A stretch of DNA of 64,000 nucleotides from Ruegeria denitrificans (GTDB taxonomy: Bacteria; Pseudomonadota; Alphaproteobacteria; Rhodobacterales; Rhodobacteraceae). Under the pieces are notes generated by a model. That model saw nothing but the letters and a program-made list of their open reading frames with translations. It was not told where the DNA came from and searched no databases. The stretch covers positions 186,001 to 250,000 of the forward strand of contig NZ_CYUD01000008.1 of assembly GCF_001458295.1 (NCBI RefSeq), written 5' to 3'. How positions within the stretch are numbered: the first letter of the stretch is position 1; every line of letters begins with the position of its first letter. Positions 45,558 through 53,239 of the stretch are shown in pieces. Both the position numbers and the translations under genes were made by a program.

Positions 45558-45617
45558 GAACCGGGTTTGGCGGTCAGGTCCGTCGCCCAATCGCGGGTCT
45601 GACCTGCCATCCGGTTC
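45558..45617 (+). repeat. Long imperfect intercistronic hairpin
   Basis: GAACCGG (45558-45564) pairs with CCGGTTC (45611-45617), and inside it GGC with GCC and GTCAG with CTGAC, leaving small bulges. No T-run follows. It lies 13 nt past the binding-protein stop and 136 nt before the ATPase gene, matching the position of the stem in module 1. Confidence 0.6.
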
Positions 45618-45752
45618 TATACTTGTCGCCAATTCCGAAGCCTTACTCTCCCATAAGGTCCGGCGCTGGTGGCAACCTATCCAATCTCGGATAAGCTTGT
45701 TCCATGGACGCGACGGGATCGCGCGCGTCGTAGGCTTGCCAAATAGAAGGGG

Positions 45753-47282
45753 ATGATGATCGTGCAGACTGCCTTTGCCGCAAACGCACAGGAAAAAGCA
45801 CTGTCCATCAGAGACTTGACCAAGGACTATCCCGGTGTGCGCGCCGTGGATGCCGTGTCATTCGATATTGACCGCAATACGGTGCATTGTCTGGTCGGCG
45901 AGAACGGGGCCGGTAAATCGACCATCGTGAAGATGCTGACAGGCGCACTGGCCCCGACCAGCGGATCGATGGCCATTCTGGGCCGGACTTATGAGCCAGA
46001 CAGCACGCAGGATGCACGCGAAAGCGGGGTCGGCACGCTGTTTCAGGAACTGCACGTTGTCGATCAGCTGACCGTGCTGGAAAATCTGACCCTGGGGATG
46101 GAGGCCAGCCGGTTCGGCTTTCTGGTCAAGTCCGACCTTGAGGGGCGCGTGGTCAAAACCCTTGCCGCCATTGAGCCGACGATTGACCCCAAGGCGCGCG
46201 TCTCGTCGTTGAGTGTGGCACAGAAACAAATTGTTGAAATTGCCCGCGCGGCCTCATCAGGGGCCAGCATTATCATCATGGATGAACCGACTGCTGCTTT
46301 GTCGGAACGCGAGGTCGAGCGCTTGTTCGGTGTGATCCGCCGTCTGCGGGATTCGGATGTGACGGTCATCTATATCTCACACAAGCTGGATGAGATCTTT
46401 GAGCTGGGCGACAATGTCACCGTCATGCGTGACGGCAAGCACATAGCCACCAAACCTCTGGCGGACGTGAATGGCCGGCCTGAATTGATCGAAATGATGG
46501 TGGGGCGTGCAATTACCCATGACTACGAGCCGCGTGGCGATATTGCGGATAATCCGGTTTTGACGGTCAAGGGACTGACCAACCACCTGCTGAAAGACGT
46601 GTCTTTTCACGTGAAAGGGGGTGAGATCGTCGGCTTTTACGGTCTGGTCGGCGCAGGTAAGACCGAGGTTGCGCGCGCCATCTATGGGGCCGACAAAGCC
46701 GACGGGCAGATCGATTTCAAGGGCCGCAAACGTGCGGCTTCTCCCAAGGAGGCTATCGCCGCAGGCATCGCTCTGGTGCCCGAGGAGCGGCGTACGCAGG
46801 GTCTGTTCACCGAACTCGCGATCCGGCGCAACATTCCGATCATGAACATCCGTAAACTGGCCAGTTTCGGCGTTTTTCAGGATGAGCGTGAGAAAGAAGT
46901 CGCCCGCGAATATGTCGGCAAGCTGGGGATCGCAACAAATTCGATTGAGAAATATGCCGAGAAACTCTCGGGCGGGAACCAGCAAAAGGTGGTCCTGTCG
47001 AAATGCCTGTTTGCAGATGCGGATATGCTGTTGCTCGACGAACCCACACGCGGCGTCGATGTGGGCGCGAAATCCGAAATCTACGACCTGATCCGCGATC
47101 TGGCCAACAATGGCCGCGCGATCTGCATCTTTTCATCCGAACTCGAAGAGGTGCTGGGTATCTGCGACCGGGTTTTCCTGATGTACGACGGGCGGATCCA
47201 GGCTGAAATCAAGAACGGGACAGAGGTCGACATTCCGCATATCCTGAATGTTGTAACCGGCGGGGGCGGTGAAAACAAATGA
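45753..47282 (+). CDS. Sugar ABC transporter ATPase with two nucleotide-binding domains (module 2)
   Basis: 509 residues of the RbsA type. Domain 1: [41 protein letters not shown]. Domain 2: [41 protein letters not shown]. Start is ATG 45753 (or ATG 45756, or GTG 45762, which has the best spacing to AAGGGG). It overlaps the first permease by 4 nt (ATGA). It energises the two permeases of module 2. Confidence 0.92.
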   Translation: MMIVQTAFAANAQEKALSIRDLTKDYPGVRAVDAVSFDIDRNTVHCLVGENGAGKSTIVKMLTGALAPTSGSMAILGRTYEPDSTQDARESGVGTLFQELHVVDQLTVLENLTLGMEASRFGFLVKSDLEGRVVKTLAAIEPTIDPKARVSSLSVAQKQIVEIARAASSGASIIIMDEPTAALSEREVERLFGVIRRLRDSDVTVIYISHKLDEIFELGDNVTVMRDGKHIATKPLADVNGRPELIEMMVGRAITHDYEPRGDIADNPVLTVKGLTNHLLKDVSFHVKGGEIVGFYGLVGAGKTEVARAIYGADKADGQIDFKGRKRAASPKEAIAAGIALVPEERRTQGLFTELAIRRNIPIMNIRKLASFGVFQDEREKEVAREYVGKLGIATNSIEKYAEKLSGGNQQKVVLSKCLFADADMLLLDEPTRGVDVGAKSEIYDLIRDLANNGRAICIFSSELEEVLGICDRVFLMYDGRIQAEIKNGTEVDIPHILNVVTGGGGENK

Positions 47283-48310
47283 CCGATCAGGCAGTTGCAG
47301 GCCGCAGGCTGGCCAAACAGGACAACAGGCTGAGCGATGAGATGTTCATCACGTCTCTGGTGGCCGGGGCCGCTGTGGCGTTGTTCCTGCTGGCGTCCAT
47401 TCTGGTGCCGAATTTCTTTCAGTTTCAGAATGTTGTGAATCTGGTGACAAACAACTGGGCGGTGATCTCGCTGGGCGTTGGGGTCACGTTCCTGCTGGTC
47501 TCGGGCAATTTCGACCTGTCGGTCGGAGGTATCGTGGCGCTGTCCGGCGTGCTGGCAGTGTGGTTCGCGCAGGCGACGGATGGGGCCAACGCTCTGTCTT
47601 CGGGCTGGGGAATGCCCACGTGGCTGGCAATGGTCTGCGCGCTGATCGGCGCGATGTCGATCGGAGCCGTCAACGCCGCCTTTGTGGTCGCGCTGCGGGT
47701 GCCGTCGATCATTGTCACGCTGGGCACGATGATGCTGGCGCGCGGGATCGCTCAGGTGGTCACGCAAGGTTCGCAACGCAACACCAACCTGCCGGCGGAT
47801 TTCGGGACATTGGGGAACATGACCATGTTCGGCACCTCGATCAAACTGCCGGTGGTGCTAATGGCGACCCTGATCTTTGTGGCGGTGTTTGTCGAACGCA
47901 AGACCGTCTTCGGTCGGTTAACCTATCTGATCGGCGCCAACCCCGTCGCCTCGCGCCTGTCGGGGGTCGACAATGCGCGGCATGTGGTCAAGCTATACCT
48001 GTTCAGCGCAGTGATGGCTGGGGTGGTGGGTATCCTGCTCGCGTCCGAGTTCAAATCCGGGTTCTCCAACCGCGGCACATTGATGGAGTTTGACGCGCTG
48101 GTGATCTCATTGCTGGGCGGTGTTGCAATCGCGGGTGGGTTCGGCTCTGTCATCGGAATGTTCTTTGGCGCGATCATTCTGGCGACAGTGACCTCGGCGG
48201 CCACTGGGTTGGTGCTGTCGCCAGACTGGCAATTCACTCTAAAAGCCATCGCCGTGTTCATCGCGATCATGGCCCAGACATGGGCCCTGGCCCGGAGGCA
48301 CGCGGGATGA
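47279..48310 (+). CDS. Sugar ABC transporter permease A (module 2)
   Basis: 343 residues with about ten membrane segments, BPD_transp_2 family: TFLLVSGNFDLSVGGIVAL and GGVAIAGGFGSVIGMFFGA are the conserved RbsC-like motifs. Start ATG 47279 forms an ATGA overlap with the ATPase stop, and its stop overlaps the next permease start the same way. It probably pairs with the next permease as a heterodimer, as LsrC and LsrD do. Confidence 0.9.
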   Translation: MTDQAVAGRRLAKQDNRLSDEMFITSLVAGAAVALFLLASILVPNFFQFQNVVNLVTNNWAVISLGVGVTFLLVSGNFDLSVGGIVALSGVLAVWFAQATDGANALSSGWGMPTWLAMVCALIGAMSIGAVNAAFVVALRVPSIIVTLGTMMLARGIAQVVTQGSQRNTNLPADFGTLGNMTMFGTSIKLPVVLMATLIFVAVFVERKTVFGRLTYLIGANPVASRLSGVDNARHVVKLYLFSAVMAGVVGILLASEFKSGFSNRGTLMEFDALVISLLGGVAIAGGFGSVIGMFFGAIILATVTSAATGLVLSPDWQFTLKAIAVFIAIMAQTWALARRHAG

Positions 48311-49329
48311 CTGATTTGACCCAATCCCCACAATTCGGTGACCGGCTAAAACGGTTCCTGAAAGACTACTACATCTATTTGGTCCTGATCCTTGTGGTCG
48401 TAGTGCTCAGCACCGCCAATCTGGACAAGTTCCCGCTGTTCGAGCGCGGCAACTTCCTGAGTGAGCGCAATATCATCAACATCCTGCGCGTTTCGGCCCC
48501 GATCCTGACGCTTGCAGGGGCGTTTACGCTGCTGATGATCTCGGGCTATATTGACCTTTCCGTGGGTAGCGCCATGAGCCTAAGCGCGGTGGTCTATGCC
48601 CTGTTGGCCATCAACGGTGTACCCTTTGTACCTGCCTTTCTGGCAACAGTTTTGGTCGGTGTTCTGTTGGGCGCGATCAACGGCTTTCTTGTGATCCGAT
48701 TAAAGATTACGCCGGTGATCGCCACGCTGATCACACTGAGCCTCTATAAAGGTATCGCACTATTGTTGGTCGAAGATGGCGTTTCGGCCATCAAATCCGG
48801 CGGAGGGTTGAAAATGCCGGGTTGGTTTAACGACTATGGTCGCGATGGCGTCTTTTTTGGTCTGCCTTGGGCATTCTGGGTCGCCATTTTGGTCACGATC
48901 GCAATGATTGTCGCGCAGGATCGGATGAAGCTGGGGAAATACGCGGCAGCGACTGGGGGCAATCCAATGGCGGCGAAATTGTCGGGCATCGATACAGCGC
49001 GGACCGTGATCATCCTTTACGTGCTGGTTGGCATCTGCGCTGCATTGGCTGGGATCGCGCGGTCCAGCTTTATGTCGCTGGGCGATCCATTGTCAGGTGA
49101 CGGTATGGAGCTAACCGCTATACTTGTAGTTCTGTTGGGTGGTACTGCCTTCAGTGGCGGTGAAGGGCGTGTTCTGAAGTCCTTTATCGGGGCTCTGATA
49201 ATTATGTCCCTAACCGTCGGAATGTTGACACTGGTGCCCGCCTATTTCCAAACTCTTGTAGTGGGCACCGCGTTGTTGCTGGCAGCGGCGTCGAACCATT
49301 TGGTGAGCAGAAAGGACAGTGAAAGTTGA
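48307..49329 (+). CDS. Sugar ABC transporter permease B (module 2)
   Basis: 340 residues, again RbsC-like, with TLLMISGYIDLSVGSAMSL and LGGTAFSGGEGRVLKSFIGALI (short motif SGGEGRVLKS). ATG 48307 forms an ATGA overlap with the preceding permease. The frame upstream of it lies in that gene. Together with permease A it forms the channel of module 2. The stop overlaps the TTG start of the regulator. Confidence 0.9.
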   Translation: MTDLTQSPQFGDRLKRFLKDYYIYLVLILVVVVLSTANLDKFPLFERGNFLSERNIINILRVSAPILTLAGAFTLLMISGYIDLSVGSAMSLSAVVYALLAINGVPFVPAFLATVLVGVLLGAINGFLVIRLKITPVIATLITLSLYKGIALLLVEDGVSAIKSGGGLKMPGWFNDYGRDGVFFGLPWAFWVAILVTIAMIVAQDRMKLGKYAAATGGNPMAAKLSGIDTARTVIILYVLVGICAALAGIARSSFMSLGDPLSGDGMELTAILVVLLGGTAFSGGEGRVLKSFIGALIIMSLTVGMLTLVPAYFQTLVVGTALLLAAASNHLVSRKDSES

Positions 49330-50294
49330 ACGCAAGCGGACCTGACCCAAAAACCCTGCGCCTGATCGCACGTGTCCTGACTCTGCATTTTCAAGAAGGT
49401 CAACTGCAAGCGGAGATCGCAAAAAATCTAAGGTTGTCGACTGCAAAGGTTAACCGGCTTATCAAACAGGGCCGCGAAATGGGTATGGTCGAATTTCGTA
49501 TTCACAGCCCGTTTCAGCGATTGTTCAATCTGGAAAACCAACTGAAACAGCGATGGTCTGGTGTTGAGTTTCTTGTGGTCGATACCGTCACCGAGAATGC
49601 GGGTACCACGCTGGATTTGGTCGGTAAGGCAGCAGCTCAGCATCTTCAGGACATCGTGAAAAAGGACGATGTCATCGCAATTTCGGGAGGCAAAGCCCTG
49701 AGCGTTGTTGCCAATCACCTCCAACCTCAAGGAGCTACGTCGAACATTGTCATACCAATGACGGGCGGTGTTCAGGGACAGCACTATACAGACGTAAACC
49801 ATCTGGCGACGCGCATTGCAGACGGGCTTGGCGGTACGGCAACTCTTATCCACATTCCATTGCACGCAGATACCAAGGAAGAGCGCGACATGCTCCTGTC
49901 GGTCCGTGCGGTCAGCGATGTGCTCAATCAGGCACGGAACGCAAATGTCTCGTTATTGGGGCTGGGTGCAGTAACCGATGAGGATGCGACCTATTACAAA
50001 GCTCATCCGTTGTCTGACGAGGAACGGGTGAAGCTGTACAACAGCGGGGTTAGGGCTGAACTGCTCGGGCATCTGGTCGATTGTGAAGGTGAGTTATGCA
50101 GTAGTGCGCTTAACTCCAGACTTGTCAGCCTACCGCTTTTAGACGCTAAGTTGGTTCCAATACGTATTGGCGTAGCAAGCGGTAAAGAGAAAGTTGAACC
50201 GATATTGGCTGCATTAAATGGTCAACATATTAACACGTTAGTGGTTGATGAGGTAACGGCCCAATCAGCCTTGGATAGTGTGAAGAATAGATGA
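49326..50294 (+). CDS. SorC-family transcriptional regulator (module 2)
   Basis: 322 residues from TTG 49326 (overlapping TGA, with AGGA upstream). Clear paralogue of the module 1 regulator: HTH LQAEIAKNLRLSTAKVNRLIKQGREMGMV (short motif LSTAKVNRLI), then ISGGKALSVV, MTGGVQGQHYTDVNHLATRIADGLGG, and SALNSRLVSLPL. The last third is visibly more A+T-rich in codon choice than the rest of the operon. It should sense a phosphorylated sugar and control one or both modules. Confidence 0.88.
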   Translation: MNASGPDPKTLRLIARVLTLHFQEGQLQAEIAKNLRLSTAKVNRLIKQGREMGMVEFRIHSPFQRLFNLENQLKQRWSGVEFLVVDTVTENAGTTLDLVGKAAAQHLQDIVKKDDVIAISGGKALSVVANHLQPQGATSNIVIPMTGGVQGQHYTDVNHLATRIADGLGGTATLIHIPLHADTKEERDMLLSVRAVSDVLNQARNANVSLLGLGAVTDEDATYYKAHPLSDEERVKLYNSGVRAELLGHLVDCEGELCSSALNSRLVSLPLLDAKLVPIRIGVASGKEKVEPILAALNGQHINTLVVDEVTAQSALDSVKNR

Positions 50295-50357
50295 AATTTC
50301 TGCTTACACCCAGCTCTTCCGAGAGACTGTAGTGCCCCAAGAAGATCTAACTTGGTT

Positions 50358-50585
50358 TTACAGCCCTAACAGCTCTCGATCGGAGTCGCGTGAGATACGC
50401 TCGTGCAGCAGCTTGAGCAATCGATCCGCTTTGTCTCTCTCAATTTCCTCGAGAAGCTTCAAAACAGCCGAGCCATAGATAATCTTTTTGCGCGTTTCAT
50501 CGCGACGCCGTTGCTTGCTCGCTCGGGCCTGAAGGTCTCTCAGCTTCGCGCGCGTTTGCTCGATTTGTTGATCCAGGTCCGCCAT
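50358..50585 (-). CDS. Small MobC-like mobilisation protein
   Basis: 75 residues. An N-terminal coiled coil (DLDQQIEQTRAKLRDLQARAS) is followed by RRRDETRKKIIYGSAVLKLLEE and an end DRELLGL. This pattern, a basic coiled coil followed by RRKI-x-GA-x-LL and a terminal DR-x-LFGL-like tail, is typical of small MobC-type accessory proteins of relaxosomes next to MobA. ATG 50585 has GGAG 7 nt upstream. No relaxase gene remains beside it, so it is probably a leftover of a once mobile element. Assignment is by pattern only. Confidence 0.6.
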   Translation of the reverse strand: MADLDQQIEQTRAKLRDLQARASKQRRRDETRKKIIYGSAVLKLLEEIERDKADRLLKLLHERISRDSDRELLGL

Positions 50586-50600
50586 TTCGTTCTCCATTGA

Positions 50601-51242
50601 TTGAGGTGGTCGAACAGGAAATGCGGTCTGTATCCCGGCTTCGCCACCCGGGCGCGAAAATGTGGCTCCGCCAGGCCGCCGTGTGAGCGGCCGTCCGCAT
50701 GCCCGCTGGGCAAGCGTGTCGTGGTTGCTGCTTCAGAGGGTGGCCTGACCCCACAGGACATTGGCTTGCTGAAGCGCGAGCACGTGCAGAGGACCCCCAA
50801 AGGGCGCCGTCTGTTCTTTCGAAGAACAAAAACGGGCAAGCCAGCCGCGATCCCTGTGACACCGGCATTGGGCAAACTGATCGATGAAACACCGAGGGAA
50901 CAAGAATATCTCGTTGTTTCATTGGAAGGCCGAAAACTGCAGCCAGAGAGAGCGTCCGGCATCGTCCGCGAACTTCGTAAGAGGGCAAACAAACGCGCTG
51001 GAAAGGACCGCTCAAAAGTCCATGTGAGAGATGAGTTGCACTTCTACGACATGCGAGGAACGGCTGCTACAGAGCTTCTGCGGGCGGGCTGCTCACTGGA
51101 AGAGATTGCAACCACTATGGGGTGGGGCCTTCGCCATGCCGCAAACACCATCGAAAACTACGTCGCTTTGGTGCCGGAGAAATCAGATGAAGTGCTTTTG
51201 AAGCTGGCACGGGCCCGCAAAGAAGCTGGTGTCAAAGTGTGA
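50601..51242 (+). pseudogene. Truncated tyrosine recombinase / integrase (catalytic domain only)
   Basis: 213-codon frame; similarity begins at about 50715. Catalytic-domain landmarks are GLTPQDIGLLKREHV (where GLRxxDI is usual, so the first catalytic Arg seems lost), FFRRTKTGK (beta-sheet Lys), HFYDMRGTAATELL (Arg II present, Tyr in the place of the common His), TMGWGLRHA and the nucleophile Tyr in TIENYVAL. The N-terminal core-binding domain is missing: upstream lies the opposite-strand mobC-like gene. Its position beside tRNA-Cys fits the island's own integrase. The H-to-Y change may be normal in its subfamily. Confidence 0.72.
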
Positions 51243-51254
51243 GCTTTCTGTTCT

Positions 51255-52085
51255 TCAGTAAAAACTCGCCTGGAAACCCGTGGCGTTCAATGCGACATGA
51301 GCATCCAAAGGTGGGCGTAGTTCGAACGCCTTTGGTTCCCGTGAGAAATTCCATAGCCTGAAAAGGATCCAGTGGTCACGGTTTTGCTCTGCAACCGCCA
51401 ATTCGTTTCGGGAAATGTGAAGGGGTGTGCGCTCCCAGCCATTGGTCGTCTTTACCTCGATCAGGCGGCTGTTCTCTTCGGGCGTGTAGCTCGAAATAAC
51501 ATAACCGGCACCATCGCCATCTTCCTGGCTGACCCACCGCACCTTCGTTGCCAAGTCACGTCGGCCTGCATTGGTCAGAACGGCGCGTTCATGATGTAGA
51601 ACGCGCTCTTCCCCGGCCTTGCCCAGAGATCGGTTTCTCTCATCCCGTCCTGCCACATCGAATTTCCGTGCTACGGCCTGCATTTGTTCCAGTTCATCTG
51701 GAGGTGGCGTGTTTTGCATGGTCGGTAGCGTGCCGATCCAAATAGCTCCAAGAGCCTCCGATGCCCCCAAAGCCAGGGAAGGCCTCTCGGCAATCCATCC
51801 GCCGCGTTGCTGGAGATGCCGGGCAACCGCATCCACCAACGACATCTGAAAATTGAAGGCGGGTTTGTAACCATTGATCCATGTTTCACCCAAACCTTTG
51901 AGGACCGCCGATATGTTTTGGTGCTTGAACTCGATCGAACCCTTGGACCTATCGATCAACTCCTGCAAGGTGCGGTTATGGGCCGCCTTGTTGTATCTGT
52001 TGCCCGATAACTCATCAGAAAGCATGGAAAAATAGTCCACCACGATGGCGTCGTTTTCCTTATCTGACCATTCCTCATCGCTCAT
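51255..52085 (-). CDS. DUF3883-domain protein, putative PD-(D/E)xK nuclease-like
   Basis: 276 residues. The N-terminal part (about 1-80: KENDAIVVDYFSMLSDELSG..YNKAAHNRTLQELI) looks like the helical domain that often precedes DUF3883. The C-terminal part has GKAGEERVLHHERAVL, KVRWVSQEDGDGAGYVISSY and NSRLIEVKTTNG, in which GDGAGYDI-like and IEVKTT match the D...ExK core of the restriction-endonuclease fold. Such proteins are common in defence and mobile islands. It lies between the integrase remnant and tRNA-Cys. No partner methylase or helicase is present. Function is unproven. Confidence 0.72.
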   Translation of the reverse strand: MSDEEWSDKENDAIVVDYFSMLSDELSGNRYNKAAHNRTLQELIDRSKGSIEFKHQNISAVLKGLGETWINGYKPAFNFQMSLVDAVARHLQQRGGWIAERPSLALGASEALGAIWIGTLPTMQNTPPPDELEQMQAVARKFDVAGRDERNRSLGKAGEERVLHHERAVLTNAGRRDLATKVRWVSQEDGDGAGYVISSYTPEENSRLIEVKTTNGWERTPLHISRNELAVAEQNRDHWILFRLWNFSREPKAFELRPPLDAHVALNATGFQASFY

Positions 52086-52188
52086 GGCGCCAGGCTATGC
52101 GAAGGGTTTCCTGATGTCATGCACAGGAATATTTGCGGCCACGGTGTAAACCGGCTGTAAACTGAGCGATGCAATTTTCGCTAAGTGT

Positions 52189-52262
52189 TGGAGGCGAGTA
52201 CCGGAATCGAACCGGTGTACACGGATTTGCAATCCGCTGCGTCACCACTCCGCCAACTCGCC
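52189..52262 (-). tRNA. tRNA-Cys (anticodon GCA)
   Basis: Read on the minus strand, a 74-nt cloverleaf runs from GGCGAGTTGGCGGAGTGG to CTCGCCTCCA. The acceptor arms GGCGAG/CTCGCC pair, the anticodon arm is GCGGATTGCAAATCCGT with GCA, the T arm is CCGGTTCGATTCCGG, and CCA is encoded. Its 3' 49 nt recur at 30606-30654, marking it as the integration site of the island. Confidence 0.95.
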
Positions 52263-52477
52263 TTTTCAAGTAAAATCAAATACTTGCCGTGGTGTGTCAG
52301 GCGTTTTAACACCTTTCGTCTGGGGCGTCCAGTGGGTTGGTTGCAAAAATCCGTTTCCAAAGGCGTCGTGTGACGCGGCGCGACACCAAGTCTCTGTGAT
52401 CTGGCGAAACTTTCATTGCTCCAACCGTTGCCGGTTTCGTCCGGATATGGCAAAAGCCGGATATATTTGGGAATAAC

Positions 52478-53143
52478 ATGAGCGATCCAATGACAGATTT
52501 CGCAACCCGGCGCCGTACGATGGTTGATACGCAGGTCCGACCCTCGGATGTAACGAAGTTCCCAATAATTGATGCCATGCTGACCGTGCAGAGGGAAAAC
52601 TTTGTTCCCGATGCACAGCGCGAAGCGGCCTATGCCGAAGGGGTGATTGATCTTGGTGGTGGTCGCTGTCTGCCCGAACCACGGACGCTGGCGAAAATGT
52701 TGGATGCGCTAAATATCTCGAAGGACGAGGCGGTTTTGGATATCGCCCCGGCGCTGGGCTATTCCACAGCCGTCGCAGCGCGCATGGCGCAACTTGTAGT
52801 CGCCGTGGAAGTGGACGAGGATCTCGCGTCAGAGGCGCAAACGATCCTGATGGACGCAGATGCCGACAACGCGGTTGTGCATGTTGGTCCGCTGGAGCAG
52901 GGCGCGCCTGAACATGGCCCTTATGATGTCATCATGATTCAAGGCGGGGTTGAGCGCGTGCCGGAAGCGCTGATCGCGCAGTTGAAAGATCACGGGCGCA
53001 TTGCTTGCTTGTTTGTCGAAGGAGAGCTGGGAACGGTTCGCATTGGGCATAAATCTGCTGATCGGGTGACGTGGCGTCACGCATTCAATGCCAATGCCCC
53101 GATTTTACAGCCATTTTCCGCAGAGTGTGCATTTTCGCTATAA
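52478..53143 (+). CDS. Protein-L-isoaspartate O-methyltransferase-like protein
   Basis: 221 residues. The N-terminus RRTMVDTQVRPSDVTKFPIIDAM and the ALGYSTAVAARMA segment belong to the PCMT superfamily. The SAM-binding motif I reads LDIAPALGYSTA instead of the usual (E/D)IGTGSGYQTA, and no typical PHMH-like motif is seen, so activity as a repair methyltransferase is doubtful. It sits 96 nt before tolC, an association seen in related bacteria. ATG 52478 is used; ATG 52490 is a close alternative. Confidence 0.75.
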   Translation: MSDPMTDFATRRRTMVDTQVRPSDVTKFPIIDAMLTVQRENFVPDAQREAAYAEGVIDLGGGRCLPEPRTLAKMLDALNISKDEAVLDIAPALGYSTAVAARMAQLVVAVEVDEDLASEAQTILMDADADNAVVHVGPLEQGAPEHGPYDVIMIQGGVERVPEALIAQLKDHGRIACLFVEGELGTVRIGHKSADRVTWRHAFNANAPILQPFSAECAFSL

Positions 53144-53239
53144 TTTCATCGCATATTTTTCTGCTGCCTTGATTAGTTGAAAACAACGGCGCAAACTACG
53201 GTCAGGGCAGCGTAATTTTGATTTGAGAAGGATTTCGTC

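Larger units (their letters stand above)
30606..52237. mobile_element. Genomic island integrated at tRNA-Cys
   Basis: Two 49-nt direct repeats with one mismatch bound the segment: 30606-30654 and 52189-52237. The right copy is the 3' part (anticodon arm to CCA) of an intact tRNA-Cys; the left copy is the displaced 3' fragment. In tRNA orientation the order is intact tRNA, then island, then fragment, the layout left by tyrosine integrases that use tRNA genes. A truncated integrase, a MobC-like gene and a DUF3883 gene lie next to the tRNA. Cargo is a two-transporter carbohydrate catabolic cluster. With the integrase broken, the element is probably immobile today. Confidence 0.85.
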
